From NCBI RefSeq assembly GCF_002153655.1, contig NZ_JOPJ01000007.1:1-64000 (forward strand): 64,000 bases of DNA. Reading direction: 5' to 3'. Below, in pieces: positions 1-9,122 of the stretch. Below the pieces are notes generated by a model, which worked only from the letters and a program-made list of their open reading frames with translations, was not told the DNA's origin and searched no databases. The position numbers and the translations under genes were made by a program. Position 1 is the stretch's first letter, and each line of letters starts with the position of its first letter. Origin of the DNA: Acetobacter okinawensis. GTDB taxonomy: Bacteria; Pseudomonadota; Alphaproteobacteria; Acetobacterales; Acetobacteraceae.

Positions 1-111
1 GGCTTTGCGCCCGCCAAGCCACAACCTGCGGCCGGGGCGGGCCAGAGTCTGGGCCAGTGCGCGCCCCAGGCCCGAGGATGCACCGGTAATAAGAATACTG
101 TCGTGTTTCAT
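1..111 (-). CDS. Short-chain dehydrogenase/reductase, N-terminal fragment
   Basis: Only the first 37 codons lie in the window; the gene continues off the left edge. Reading from an ATG at 111 on the minus strand gives MKHDSILITGASSGLGRALA, then further Rossmann-fold sequence. TGASSGLG is the TGxxxGxG dinucleotide-binding loop of classical short-chain dehydrogenases, placed at residues 9-16 as expected. The family uses NAD(P)H to interconvert alcohols and ketones. Substrate cannot be told from this fragment. It is transcribed divergently from gmk. Confidence 0.75.
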   Translation of the reverse strand, partial: MKHDSILITGASSGLGRALAQTLARPGRRLWLGGRKA

Positions 112-219
112 GGTGGTGTCCGCCTTCCTTTGGCATAAAGCGCGGTGGCGCAGCATGGCCGCTTCTGGCATGAAGGGGCAAGATCGTCAGTTTGAACAGA
201 CAGGGTGTGAAAGAGCAGC

Positions 220-873
220 ATGGCGCACAATGGAAAGGCTCATCCGGGGCACACAACACGGCGGGGTGTATGCCTTGTTATTTCCGCCCCATCGGGTGCT
301 GGCAAATCGACCATTGCCAATGCGCTGCGCGCATCGGACACAAAACTCAAGCATTCTGTTTCCGTCACCACACGCCAGCCCCGACCGGGGGAAAAGGAAG
401 GCGTGCATTATTATTTTCGGACCATGGAACAGTTTGAGGCCATGGCGCAGGCGGGCGAGCTGCTGGAGTGGGCCATTGTGTTTGGCCGTGGCTATGGCAC
501 GCCCCGTGCGCCGGTGGAGCAGGCGCTTGCCGCAGGGCATGACATGGTGTTCGACATAGACTGGCAAGGCCACAGGCAGATACGCGAGGCCCTGCCGGAT
601 GATGTGGTCGGCCTGTTTGTGCTCCCCCCATCCCTTGAAGAACTTGAACGTCGGCTAACGGGCCGTGGTTCCGACCACCCGGACGAAATTGCCCGCCGCA
701 TGGCCGCGGCACGTGATGAAATTTCGCACTGGCAGGAGTTTGATAGCGTTATTGTCAACACCGAGCTGGACAGGGCAGTCACCGAGGCACGCTCCGTTCT
801 GGTGGCGGCACGGCTGTTAACGCGCAGGCAGACCGGCCTTGCCGACTTTGTAGCGACTTTTGATGCCAGCTAA
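220..873 (+). CDS. gmk: Guanylate kinase
   Basis: Guanylate kinase phosphorylates GMP to GDP with ATP in cytoplasmic purine nucleotide metabolism. The 217-aa protein has the P-loop SAPSGAGKST at about residues 22-31. The GMP-binding region follows (SVTTRQPRPGEKEGVHYYF), then the region around FDIDWQGHRQI that is conserved in bacterial Gmk. Length fits the family, with about 15 extra residues at the N-terminus. The ATG at 220 follows a weak purine-rich stretch (aaagagcag). A start a few codons later, close to RRGVCLVIS, cannot be excluded. Confidence 0.95.
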   Translation: MAHNGKAHPGHTTRRGVCLVISAPSGAGKSTIANALRASDTKLKHSVSVTTRQPRPGEKEGVHYYFRTMEQFEAMAQAGELLEWAIVFGRGYGTPRAPVEQALAAGHDMVFDIDWQGHRQIREALPDDVVGLFVLPPSLEELERRLTGRGSDHPDEIARRMAAARDEISHWQEFDSVIVNTELDRAVTEARSVLVAARLLTRRQTGLADFVATFDAS

Positions 874-935
874 ACCGCAGCCCCAGCCTGCACGCTGGCC
901 ATGCGCCAGCCCCGCCCCCGTAACAGGCCCATGAT

Positions 936-2438
936 GTGAGCATGACAACACAGACCGACAAACCAAAAGAAGATGGCCTGCTGGGTTTAACCCTGCGCCA
1001 GCCCCCGGCCAATATTGAGGCCGAACAGGCCCTGCTTGGGGCCTTGCTGACCAACAACCGTGCGTATGACCGCGTATCCGACTTTCTGGCGGGTGAGCAT
1101 TTTGCCAACCGGGTAAATGGCCAGCTTTATGCAGCTATTGCCCGCAGGGTGGAAAACGGCCAGCTGGCCGACCCGGTGACCATGCGCGCGGAGCTGGAAA
1201 ACTCGGGCATGCTCGATAGCGTCGGCGGCATGGCCTATCTGGCCAAACTGCTGACATCCATGGTCGGGATTATCAACGCAGGGGATTACGGGCGCGCGAT
1301 CCATGATGCGTGGATCCGCCGCCAGTTGATTGATATTGGCGAGACCGTTGTTAACAACGCCTTTGGCGCGACAGGTGACCTGTCCGGCCCGGACCAGATT
1401 GAAGCGGGGGAAGAAGCCCTGTTCAGACTGGCGACCGAAAAAGGCAAGGACGGAGATTTTGTCGCCTTTAACAAAGCGCTGACCGGAGCGCTGAATGTTG
1501 CAGCCCTTGCCTTCCAGAGTGCAGGGCATGTGACGGGCCTGACATCGGGGCTGCGGGATCTGGATAAAAAGACCGGGGGGCTGCACCCATCCGATCTGCT
1601 TATTCTGGCAGGGCGCCCGGCCATGGGCAAAACGGCGCTGGCTACCAAAATTGCGTTCTCGGCTGCGCGCGCCATTATGGACGAGGCAGAGGAAAAAGGG
1701 GGCAAACCCAATGGGTCTGTTGCCATTTTCTCGCTCGAAATGTCGGCCGAGCAGTTGGCAACCCGTATTTTGTCCGAACAGGCAGAAGTCTCGGGCGAGC
1801 GGATCCGCCGGGGGGACATCGGGCAAAAGGAGTTTGACCGCTTTGTAAGGGTCAGCCACGAACTGGCCCGCCTGCCCCTGCTGATTGATGATACGCCCGC
1901 CATCTCGCTCTCGGCCATGCGCACCCGGTGCCGCAGGCTCAAGCGCACACAGGGTCTGAGCCTGATTGTGGTGGATTACCTGCAGCTCATGCGGCCCTCC
2001 GTCGGCACGCGCCCAGAAAGCCGCGTGCTGGAAATTTCCATGATTACGCAGGGTCTCAAGGCCATTGCCAAGGAACTGGAAGTGCCGGTTATTGCCCTTT
2101 CCCAGCTTTCACGTCAGGTGGAAAGCCGTGAGGACAAGCGGCCCATGCTCTCCGACTTGCGTGAATCAGGCTCCATTGAGCAGGACGCGGATGCGGTCAT
2201 GTTTGTCTATCGTGACGAATATTACCTGCAACAGCGTATGCCCAAGGAAACAGCCTACGATTCCATGGACAAATACTCAGTGGCCATGGACGAGTGGCAG
2301 CGCAAGATGGGGCTGGTCCACAACAAGGCCGAACTTATTCTGGAAAAGCAGCGTCATGGGCCAACCGGCACCATCAACCTGTTCTTTGAAGGGGAATACA
2401 CGCGCTTTGCCGATCTGGACAATATCCACGAGCAGTAA
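936..2438 (+). CDS. dnaB: Replicative DNA helicase DnaB
   Basis: DnaB is the hexameric 5'-3' helicase that unwinds DNA at the replication fork and loads primase. The 500-aa product has the N-terminal DnaB domain (about residues 24-130, starting PPANIEAEQALLGALL) and a RecA-like C-terminal ATPase domain. Walker A is GRPAMGKTA at about 226-234, Walker B is LIVVDYLQLM near 345, and the sensor/DNA-loop segment ALSQLSRQVE follows. No intein interrupts the ATPase. A GTG at 936 and an ATG at 942 are both possible starts. The gene ends close to the convergent MscS gene, with no clear terminator between them. Confidence 0.96.
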   Translation: MSMTTQTDKPKEDGLLGLTLRQPPANIEAEQALLGALLTNNRAYDRVSDFLAGEHFANRVNGQLYAAIARRVENGQLADPVTMRAELENSGMLDSVGGMAYLAKLLTSMVGIINAGDYGRAIHDAWIRRQLIDIGETVVNNAFGATGDLSGPDQIEAGEEALFRLATEKGKDGDFVAFNKALTGALNVAALAFQSAGHVTGLTSGLRDLDKKTGGLHPSDLLILAGRPAMGKTALATKIAFSAARAIMDEAEEKGGKPNGSVAIFSLEMSAEQLATRILSEQAEVSGERIRRGDIGQKEFDRFVRVSHELARLPLLIDDTPAISLSAMRTRCRRLKRTQGLSLIVVDYLQLMRPSVGTRPESRVLEISMITQGLKAIAKELEVPVIALSQLSRQVESREDKRPMLSDLRESGSIEQDADAVMFVYRDEYYLQQRMPKETAYDSMDKYSVAMDEWQRKMGLVHNKAELILEKQRHGPTGTINLFFEGEYTRFADLDNIHEQ

Positions 2439-2458
2439 CGTGTATTCCGGGGTGGGGC

Positions 2459-4891
2459 TTACGGTGCGCGCACGGTCTGGCGGAAGGTGACGGGAATTTC
2501 GTTTTCCTGAAACGCCTGCCAGATTGCAAAAAGCGCGCTGCTGCGAGCCGTTTTGATTTCCACCCCATCGCGCGCCTTGGCCGAGCCGGTCAGCACGGCG
2601 GAGCCATCGGCAACCGATGTCATGCTCACGGTAGGGGGGCTGTCGGGGTCTGTATCCTCGCACGCGCTTAAGGTGGCAATGACCACGCTGCTGGCCTTGT
2701 TCAGGTCCGAGGCAAAGGGCAGGTCCAGTTCCACGGTAAAAACACCGGGTTTTTGCGCCCGTGTTGCGTTTTTGACCGCCGATGTAATGAACTGCGAGTT
2801 CGGGATAATCATGGTCGATTTGTCATCGAGCCGTATGTCCGTGGAGCGTACGCTAATGCGTTCCACCTTGCCGGTCACGCCTGCAATGGTCACCACATCC
2901 CCGACCGATACGGGGCGTTCGGCCATAAGAATAATGCCTGAGACAAAGTTCTGCACAATGGATTGCAGGCCAAAGCCGATCCCCACGGACAGGGCGCTGA
3001 CAACCCATGTCATGCTTTTGAGTGTCACCCCAAGAGCTGCAAACATGGCCAGCCCGATCAGGATCCATGCGGCATAACCCAGTATGCTCAGGATGGAGGC
3101 CTGCGCCCCGATATCCAGCGACGTTGCGGGGAAAAACCTTTGCTGGAACCATGACTTTACAATTTTAATCGCCTGATACCCTACAAGAGGGAGGGCAATG
3201 CACAGCAAAATGGCGTCAAGCGAGACGGAGGAGGCATTGCTGTCCTCCGTGCCGTGGAACAGGGAGTAGAGTTGCTGCCATATCTGGGGTGGGTCAAAAT
3301 TAGCACCCGATGTGGCCACGGCATACGCCACTGCCAGCAAAAGAACATTGACCAGACCGGGGATAAGAATACTGGCCTGGTTAATCAGCCGCGGTGGCAG
3401 CCCCAGCTCCACCAGATGGCGACCCAGAGGCGCGCGTGAGGCAAATAATGCGCCCCCGGCAGCCGTAACAAGCATGGACAGCAGCAAAAGCGTTGTCATG
3501 CTCAGGGCCATAACACTCACCCACGAGATAAGCGTGTAGGCAAGGGGGATGTAACCCGTCAGAACCGCAATCCAGCAGATAATGGAAATGCCCATGGCCA
3601 GACTGCGCAGGAACTGTGCAAGAGGGGGCGTCTGCTCGGTGCCGGTCTGTTCCGCATCCTCATCCTGTGCTGCAGTCAGGCGCAGCTTGCGCGGGATGGC
3701 AAACAGCAGCGGGCTGACCGCCAGAGTGTAAAGTCCATCCATCAACTGCACACTCAGCAGGGAGAGGCCGCTCTGCGTATCCACATAACGCAGGATTCCA
3801 CGCACGATCATGGCAATGGCCAACCATGATGGGAACAGGCGCAGGTTGCGCGCCAGATCGTCCGACATGGTAAAAATGCGCCATTCCGCGTGGCGGCTGA
3901 GAAAACAGAACCCAAGCTCCAGCACCAGCCCGCACAGGGGGGCCTGTGTTGCCACCATGCTGGCAAGCTGGTCCAGATCATCCCCCACGGCGGGGTTGTC
4001 AAAAGCCAGCGTGTTCCAAAAAACCTGAAACGAAATGGCGCAGGCCAGCACACTCACAAGCCCACACACGACTGTTGCAGCAATGGGGCGTATGCGCCCC
4101 TGCGGCAAAAAGCGGGTTGTCAGCAGGCGGATGGGTTTGCGCGCACACAGCCACCCGACCAGCAGCAGCACGGAGCCACATAGACCGGCGAATGTGATAA
4201 AAATGCGCTTGCCAGTCATGGCGACGGCCAGCATGGCCAGTGTTTCCGCCCCAAGAGCGTGCAGTCTGCGGCCATCTTGCGGTACGGCCTGAATGAACTG
4301 GGACCAGAAGTTGATCCCCAGTGGGGAGGGCAACTGCTGCCACAGCGTTGCCTGCTGGATTGCGCTGTCATGCTGGCGCAGTTCGTTAACCAGTTGCTGT
4401 GCTTCCACCTGATAAAGCTTCAGCCGTGTCATGCGGGCGGAAATATCTTTTTGCCGCCTGTTCAGGCTTTCGCGCTGTTCGGTAATGGAGGCAACTTCGG
4501 GTGGATCGTCCTTGGTGGGGGGCTTGCCCAGAATGTCCACAAAGCTCTGGTACACATCCTGATAAGGCTTGATGCGCGCCATGAGCTTGTCAGTCCGGGT
4601 GGAAACGGCCGCTGCGCGCTGGAGCAGTGTGCTCAGGTCAATAGCGCTCTGCCCGGCATGTTCAGCCACACCACTTTTGTAGATGGAGCGTATTTCTGCC
4701 CCGATGTCATCCAGTGTTTTGTCAGAGACAATATCCTGCGCGCTGATAATCAGCGGGGAGGAGACGTTGCCTGCATTCAGGGCCGCTCTGGGCTGCTCCG
4801 TGGTCTGTGCCGTGCCCGGCTCTGCCAGCAGGGGAGTGGAAAAGAAAAAGAGCGAGAGCACAAATAATACGCGAGCAGGCATACGAAGCAT
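2459..4891 (-). CDS. MscS-family mechanosensitive channel with DUF3772-type periplasmic domain
   Basis: A large (810 aa) member of the small-conductance mechanosensitive channel family, which releases solutes when the inner membrane is stretched by osmotic downshock. A signal peptide (MLRMPARVLFVLSLFFFSTPLLA) is followed by a helical periplasmic region of about 200 residues resembling DUF3772. Many membrane segments come next, then the MscS core: the pore-helix region VSALSVGIGFGLQSIVQNFV, followed by SGIILMAERPVSVGDVVTI and the beta domain. The architecture resembles MscK/YbdG-like long channels rather than minimal MscS. A second possible start lies at 4882. The gene converges on dnaB. Confidence 0.9.
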   Translation of the reverse strand: MLRMPARVLFVLSLFFFSTPLLAEPGTAQTTEQPRAALNAGNVSSPLIISAQDIVSDKTLDDIGAEIRSIYKSGVAEHAGQSAIDLSTLLQRAAAVSTRTDKLMARIKPYQDVYQSFVDILGKPPTKDDPPEVASITEQRESLNRRQKDISARMTRLKLYQVEAQQLVNELRQHDSAIQQATLWQQLPSPLGINFWSQFIQAVPQDGRRLHALGAETLAMLAVAMTGKRIFITFAGLCGSVLLLVGWLCARKPIRLLTTRFLPQGRIRPIAATVVCGLVSVLACAISFQVFWNTLAFDNPAVGDDLDQLASMVATQAPLCGLVLELGFCFLSRHAEWRIFTMSDDLARNLRLFPSWLAIAMIVRGILRYVDTQSGLSLLSVQLMDGLYTLAVSPLLFAIPRKLRLTAAQDEDAEQTGTEQTPPLAQFLRSLAMGISIICWIAVLTGYIPLAYTLISWVSVMALSMTTLLLLSMLVTAAGGALFASRAPLGRHLVELGLPPRLINQASILIPGLVNVLLLAVAYAVATSGANFDPPQIWQQLYSLFHGTEDSNASSVSLDAILLCIALPLVGYQAIKIVKSWFQQRFFPATSLDIGAQASILSILGYAAWILIGLAMFAALGVTLKSMTWVVSALSVGIGFGLQSIVQNFVSGIILMAERPVSVGDVVTIAGVTGKVERISVRSTDIRLDDKSTMIIPNSQFITSAVKNATRAQKPGVFTVELDLPFASDLNKASSVVIATLSACEDTDPDSPPTVSMTSVADGSAVLTGSAKARDGVEIKTARSSALFAIWQAFQENEIPVTFRQTVRAP

Positions 4892-5114
4892 CAGGCAACC
4901 TTGCGCCGTGGGAGGGAATACAACAGCTTAATACGGTTATGGTGGGTCACGGGTTGCGTGCCACCGTGGCGTAAAGCCAGAGTGCTTTATACCATGCCGC
5001 TATACTGTCGGAAAAGTTTATCGGTCTTTAAAATGCGGCGCAGGAGTTGGCATTGCCGGTTGAACGCAGCAGCAATGCCGGGGGTTTTGCGCATATATTG
5101 CCCCAGTAGGGGTG

Positions 5115-5258
5115 CTAGTTTTCGTTGCTGCTCAGGTGGTCATGGTAGCCCAGAGGCTCCCACTGTGCGGGTTTGGTCAGGTGGCGCGGCGGGTGGTGGA
5201 ACATTCCGCAGGCGGAAAGCCCAAGTGCGCATGTCAGCAGCAGAACCGCACGTTTCAT
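5115..5258 (-). CDS. Very small lipoprotein, 47 aa
   Basis: An ATG at 5258 on the minus strand opens a 47-codon frame ending in TAG at 5115. The protein begins MKRAVLLLTCALGLSACGMF: a positively charged start, a hydrophobic stretch and the lipobox LSAC with the lipidated Cys at residue 17. The mature part is only about 31 residues and rich in His and Pro. A good ribosome-binding site (gtggag) lies 8 bases upstream. It follows mlaF by 87 bases on the same strand, so it may be the last gene of the mlaE-mlaF transcript. No family is recognised; small entericidin-like lipoproteins have a comparable size. Confidence 0.6.
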   Translation of the reverse strand: MKRAVLLLTCALGLSACGMFHHPPRHLTKPAQWEPLGYHDHLSSNEN

Positions 5259-5345
5259 TGTGTGTTTTTCTCCACAGTATGGATCATCGTGTTTCTATCT
5301 CATCCGTGTTTGTTGCGGGCAAGAAAATTAGGGATATTGCGGCCT

Positions 5346-6149
5346 TTAACGCCTTAATTCCATGGTAATCGGGCCTTCGCGGCGGCCATGGGTAAACTGG
5401 TCCACGTAATCGTTCCCGCTGTGCATCAGCGATGCGGCAGCACCCTGCCAGACCAGCCTGCCTTTGTAGAGCATGGCGGCCTCATCCCCGATCCGCTGTG
5501 CGGAGGCCATGTCGTGCGTAATGGCTATGGCCGTAGAGCCCAGTTTTTTAACGCAGTCCACAATCAGCCCATCAATCACGGCCCCCATAATCGGGTCCAG
5601 CCCGGTTGTGGGTTCATCAAAAAACAGGATGTTGGGCTGGGCGGCAATGGCGCGGGCAAGCCCCACGCGCTTTTGCATACCGCCTGAAAGCTCGGAGGGG
5701 AACAGGTCCCCCACGGATGGGGCCAGCCCCACCTGCTCCAGAATGGCCCCAGCCTTGGCGCGCGCTGTAGTACGGGTCAGCTTGTTGAGTGCAAGCAGGC
5801 CAAAGGTCACGTTTTCCCAGACTGGCAGGCTGTCAAACAGCGCGCCGTTCTGGAACAGCATACCAATTTCGCTGCGGAGTTGGTCACGCCGTCTGGCAGA
5901 GGCTGCCAGAACATCCTCGCCATCAATTTCGATAGAGCCCGAATCCGGGGTCATCAATCCCAGAATACAGCGTAGCAGGACGGATTTGCCCGAGCCCGAA
6001 CCGCCAATAATGACAAACGACGTTCCCTTGGGCACATCAAGCGAAATGCCGTCGAGCACCTTTTTATCCCCGAAGGATTTGTGCAGGTCGCGGATGCGGA
6101 TTTTGGGGGGAGCACTGGTCATGCTCTGGTCCATGGCTGCGGCACTCAT
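5346..6149 (-). CDS. mlaF: ABC transporter ATPase, phospholipid trafficking (MlaF type)
   Basis: ATPase subunit of the MCE/Mla-type ABC transporter, which moves phospholipids between inner and outer membranes to keep the outer leaflet asymmetric. The 267-aa sequence has Walker A GGSGSGKS at about residue 50, the signature LSGGMQKR, Walker B ILFFDEPTTGLDP and the switch histidine in ITHD. The LSGGMQKR form and the TTGLDPIMG segment are typical of MlaF. Its start overlaps the end of mlaE by 4 bases (TCAT on the plus strand), showing translational coupling. Confidence 0.9.
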   Translation of the reverse strand: MSAAAMDQSMTSAPPKIRIRDLHKSFGDKKVLDGISLDVPKGTSFVIIGGSGSGKSVLLRCILGLMTPDSGSIEIDGEDVLAASARRRDQLRSEIGMLFQNGALFDSLPVWENVTFGLLALNKLTRTTARAKAGAILEQVGLAPSVGDLFPSELSGGMQKRVGLARAIAAQPNILFFDEPTTGLDPIMGAVIDGLIVDCVKKLGSTAIAITHDMASAQRIGDEAAMLYKGRLVWQGAAASLMHSGNDYVDQFTHGRREGPITMELRR

Positions 6150-6931
6150 TGTGAGAAAAACAGGTCTGTAATCAGGTAGTCAAAGGCAAGCAGCAGAATG
6201 GAGGCCACCACCACGGCCGATGTGGTGGCCGAGCCTACGCCCTCGGCCCCGCCTTTGCTGTTGTAGCCGTAATAGCAGCCCATCAGCGCGATCAGGAACC
6301 CGAACAGGGCGGCTTTGACCAGACCGACCGTGACGTCCATGACCTTAACGGAGTTCATTGTCGCCGTAATATAGGCCGTGGGTGAAAAACCGAGCTTGAC
6401 CACAGCAACCGTAAAGCCACCCGCAACCCCCAGTACGTCCGCTACCAGCACAAGCAGGGGCAGGGCGATCATGCCCGCCAGCAGGCGCGGTGCGACCAGA
6501 TACTTCATGGGGTTGGTGGAGAGGGTGCTCAGTGCGTCAATCTGGTCGGTCACGCGCATGGTGCCAATCTGTGCCGCCATGGCAGCCCCAACACGACCGG
6601 CGACCATAAGCCCTGCCAGCACCGGCCCCAGTTCGCGGGTTACGGCCAGCACCACAATGCCTGCAATAGCGCTTTGGGCATGGTACTGGGCAAAACCCGT
6701 ATAGGATTGCAACGCAATGACCCCACCCGAAAACAGGGCCGTAAGAGCCACGACCGGCAGGGAGAAGAACCCTGTCTCCATAAACGTGCGTATGAACACA
6801 CGTCCGTAGAACGGTGGCCGCATGATGTGGGACAACCCGGCAAGTGCAAAGAGCGCCAGAGCGCCCGCACTGCGGATGAGCGAGAGTGTGGCGCGGCCTG
6901 TGCGGGCCACAAGATCAAGCACCATATCCAT
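6146..6931 (-). CDS. mlaE: ABC transporter permease, phospholipid trafficking (MlaE type)
   Basis: Inner-membrane permease partner of MlaF, about 261 aa with five or six membrane segments. The MlaE family signature is visible in VVLAVTRELGPVLAGLMVAG and in GAAMAAQIGTMRVTDQIDAL. The frame stays open far upstream (to 7357), but that part is low in family similarity and runs into radA. The ATG at 6931 (MDMVLDLVARTGR) gives the usual family length. The substrate-binding partner MlaD and the periplasmic MlaC are not in this neighbourhood. Confidence 0.88.
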   Translation of the reverse strand: MDMVLDLVARTGRATLSLIRSAGALALFALAGLSHIMRPPFYGRVFIRTFMETGFFSLPVVALTALFSGGVIALQSYTGFAQYHAQSAIAGIVVLAVTRELGPVLAGLMVAGRVGAAMAAQIGTMRVTDQIDALSTLSTNPMKYLVAPRLLAGMIALPLLVLVADVLGVAGGFTVAVVKLGFSPTAYITATMNSVKVMDVTVGLVKAALFGFLIALMGCYYGYNSKGGAEGVGSATTSAVVVASILLLAFDYLITDLFFSQ

Positions 6932-7140
6932 GGGTTCGGGCTGTCTGTTCCTGTTGTGTGTGGTCTGGGTCTGCTGTGGTGTGAGCCGTAACCCGTTCGG
7001 GCCGGGTTCGTCAAAGCATGGTTTTGTTCTGTCTGCTTTAATGGGGTGTTCCAGCGCTGTGGGGTGGTCTGGAGTGGGTCTTGAGTTTGTTCTTGTTTTA
7101 TTCCATTTATGGGGTTCCAGAGCAAGGCAGGAACAGGGGA

Positions 7141-8538
7141 ATGTCCGTGGCCAAAAAAACCTCCCGCCAGTATGTGTGCAGAGCCTGCGGGGCTGCCCAT
7201 GCCAAATGGGCAGGCCAGTGCGATGCCTGCCAGGAATGGAACACGCTGGAGGAAATGGCGGTAGAACCCCTGGCCGCGTCTTCTGCCACAACCCGCGCAG
7301 GCAAGGGGCGGCGGGTGCAGTTGCATGGGCTGGGGGGCAAGGTGGAACTGCCACCACGCACGGGAACAGGCATTGCAGAGCTGGACCGCGTGCTGGGTGG
7401 GGGGCTGGTGCCAGCCTCGGTGGTGCTGGTGGGGGGGGACCCCGGCATTGGCAAATCCACCCTGCTGTTACAGGCAGCCAGCAGGCTGGCGGGCAAGGGG
7501 GAGCGGGTTCTCTATATTTCAGGCGAAGAGGCGGTGGACCAGATTCGGCTGCGCGCCATGCGGCTGGGTGTGGTGGAGAACAGCCTTGATCTGGCAGCCT
7601 CCATTAATGTTGCGGATATTGTGGCAACGCTGGAGGCCGAACCAGACGTAAAAGTTGTTGTGATCGATTCCATCCAGACCATGTGGCTTGAGACGGTGGA
7701 TAGTGCGCCCGGCACGGTCTCGCAGGTGCGGGCCTGCGCGTTTGAGCTGATCCGGGCTGCCAAGCGGCGGGGCTTCAGCCTTATTCTGGTCGGGCATGTG
7801 ACCAAGGAGGGCGCACTGGCTGGCCCGCGTGTGCTGGAGCACATGGTGGATGCGGTCATGTATTTTGAAGGGGATCGGGGGCACCAGTTCCGTATTCTGC
7901 GGGCTGCCAAAAATCGTTATGGCGCCACGGACGAAATTGGGGTGTTTGCCATGACAGACCGTGGGCTGGAGGAGGTGAGCAACCCTTCCGCCCTGTTTTT
8001 GGCGGAGCGGCGGGGCAACATAGCGGGCTCTGCCGTATTTGCAGGGCTGGAGGGGACACGCCCCGTTTTGCTGGAAGTGCAGGCGCTGCTGGCCCCCAAA
8101 GGGGGAGATGGCGCGCCCCGCCGGGCTGTGGTGGGGTGGGATACAGGACGGCTGGCCATGTTGCTGGCGGTGCTGGAGACCCGGTGCGGGGTCAAGCTCT
8201 CTGGCATGGATGTGTATCTGAATGTGGCGGGTGGGCTTAAAGTGGCCGAGCCTGCGGCTGATCTGGCGGTGGCGGCGGCTTTGGTTTCTGCGGCCACCGG
8301 GGTGCCGACCAGCCCCGGCGAGGTGTATTTTGGCGAAGTGGGTCTGTCGGGCGAGGTCCGGCAGGTTGCACAGGCGGATGCGCGGCTCAAGGAGGCTGCC
8401 AAGCTTGGCTTTACGCAGGCCGTTCTGCCGCGCCGCATAGCACGTGGCAACGCGCGCTCACGCCCCCCTGAGGGCATGAGTCTGCGGGAGCTTGGCCATA
8501 TTTCCGATCTGGTTGGCCCGGATGTGGAGGCGGAATAA
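7141..8538 (+). CDS. radA: DNA repair protein RadA (branch-migration ATPase)
   Basis: RadA is a RecA-like ATPase that drives branch migration of recombination intermediates. The 465-aa protein has the N-terminal C4 zinc finger (Cys13, Cys16, Cys27, Cys30), Walker A GGDPGIGKST at about 97-106, and the RadA-specific KNRYG motif near residue 257. A C-terminal Lon-protease-like domain (LNVAGGLKVAEPAADLAVAA) lacks protease function in this family. The ATG at 7141 directly precedes the zinc finger and follows caggggaatg. Longer upstream starts would overlap the divergent mlaE leader. Confidence 0.96.
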   Translation: MSVAKKTSRQYVCRACGAAHAKWAGQCDACQEWNTLEEMAVEPLAASSATTRAGKGRRVQLHGLGGKVELPPRTGTGIAELDRVLGGGLVPASVVLVGGDPGIGKSTLLLQAASRLAGKGERVLYISGEEAVDQIRLRAMRLGVVENSLDLAASINVADIVATLEAEPDVKVVVIDSIQTMWLETVDSAPGTVSQVRACAFELIRAAKRRGFSLILVGHVTKEGALAGPRVLEHMVDAVMYFEGDRGHQFRILRAAKNRYGATDEIGVFAMTDRGLEEVSNPSALFLAERRGNIAGSAVFAGLEGTRPVLLEVQALLAPKGGDGAPRRAVVGWDTGRLAMLLAVLETRCGVKLSGMDVYLNVAGGLKVAEPAADLAVAAALVSAATGVPTSPGEVYFGEVGLSGEVRQVAQADARLKEAAKLGFTQAVLPRRIARGNARSRPPEGMSLRELGHISDLVGPDVEAE

Positions 8539-8605
8539 TTGCCAGCCCTGCCGGTAAGGCATTGCACGTCGGGCGGGGGCACGCTATAAGCCGCCCACGC
8601 GCTAT

Positions 8606-8679
8606 GCGGATGTAGTTCAATGGTAGAACGGCAGCTTCCCAAGCTGCATACGGGGGTTCGATTCCCCTCATCCGCTCCA
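8606..8679 (+). tRNA. tRNA-Gly, anticodon CCC
   Basis: A complete cloverleaf can be drawn. Acceptor GCGGATG pairs with CATCCGC, the D arm contains AGTTCAATGGTAGAA, and the anticodon stem GCAGC/GCTGC encloses the loop TTCCCAA (anticodon CCC). The T arm GGGGG-TTCGATT-CCCCT follows. The discriminator base is T and the CCA end is encoded (8677-8679). It lies about 70 bases after radA on the same strand. Confidence 0.96.
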
Positions 8680-9122
8680 TGCGCTTTTCCCCCTTATGGC
8701 CATTCATGCTTCTGCTGCGCTGCTCTGGCGTGCCGCATGTATATTTTGTTGCCATTTGCTCCGGGTTCTTTGCTGCAACCGTAATAAAAATGCGGAGCAC
8801 ATGCGTGCAATGTATCCGTTTGGGCATGGTTGGCGGCACATGCCCAAAAGGGTGCAATTTGTTGCCGTATATATTATTTCGATCTCGGTACATTTAATCT
8901 GTTTTTCAGTCGAGAACGGAAAAGAAATGATATAAAATTCAATAATTACTTGTCTGTATAGCAATATAATTTAAAGAATACATAAAAGCATGGTAGGCAT
9001 ATTTTTCGTTATATAACCTTGAACATATTATAATATAATGCAATTATTATAAATAATTGCTCCATCCCTACAGTGGGGAGCGCAGGCTCTATAGCTTATT
9101 TTGGAGGGGAGTGCTTCTGAGC
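8680..9122 (+). other. Long non-coding AT-rich region before the porin
   Basis: No convincing gene in either strand over about 440 bases. The first part holds a hairpin (TTTGGGCATG at 8819-8828 with CATGCCCAAA at 8839-8848) without a T-run. From about 8880 to 9060 base composition turns strongly AT-rich, unlike the flanking genes. This ends in two stacked palindromes just before the porin. Most likely it is the promoter and operator region of the porin-permease operon. Confidence 0.6.
9019..9059 (+). promoter_or_regulatory. Candidate porin promoter with palindromic operator
   Basis: A possible sigma70-type promoter has TTGAAC at 9019-9024, a 17-base spacer and AATTAT at 9042-9047 (4 of 6 matches each). 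The perfect 12-bp palindrome ATATTATAATAT (9025-9036) fills the spacer. A second inverted repeat, CAATTATT-ATA-AATAATTG (9041-9059), covers the -10 box. Such placement fits repressor binding. The 12-mer also occurs upstream of putA at 16955-16966. Promoter strength and use are inferred. Confidence 0.4.

Noticed and set aside
6932-7357. N-terminal extension of mlaE to 403 residues
   Set aside because: The extra part is Pro/His/Cys-rich, overlaps the radA start and is absent from the MlaE family length.
8606-9059. tRNA-Gly as an integration site of a genomic island
   Set aside because: No integrase, no direct repeat of the tRNA end and no mobility gene are visible; the genes that follow look like normal metabolism and transport.
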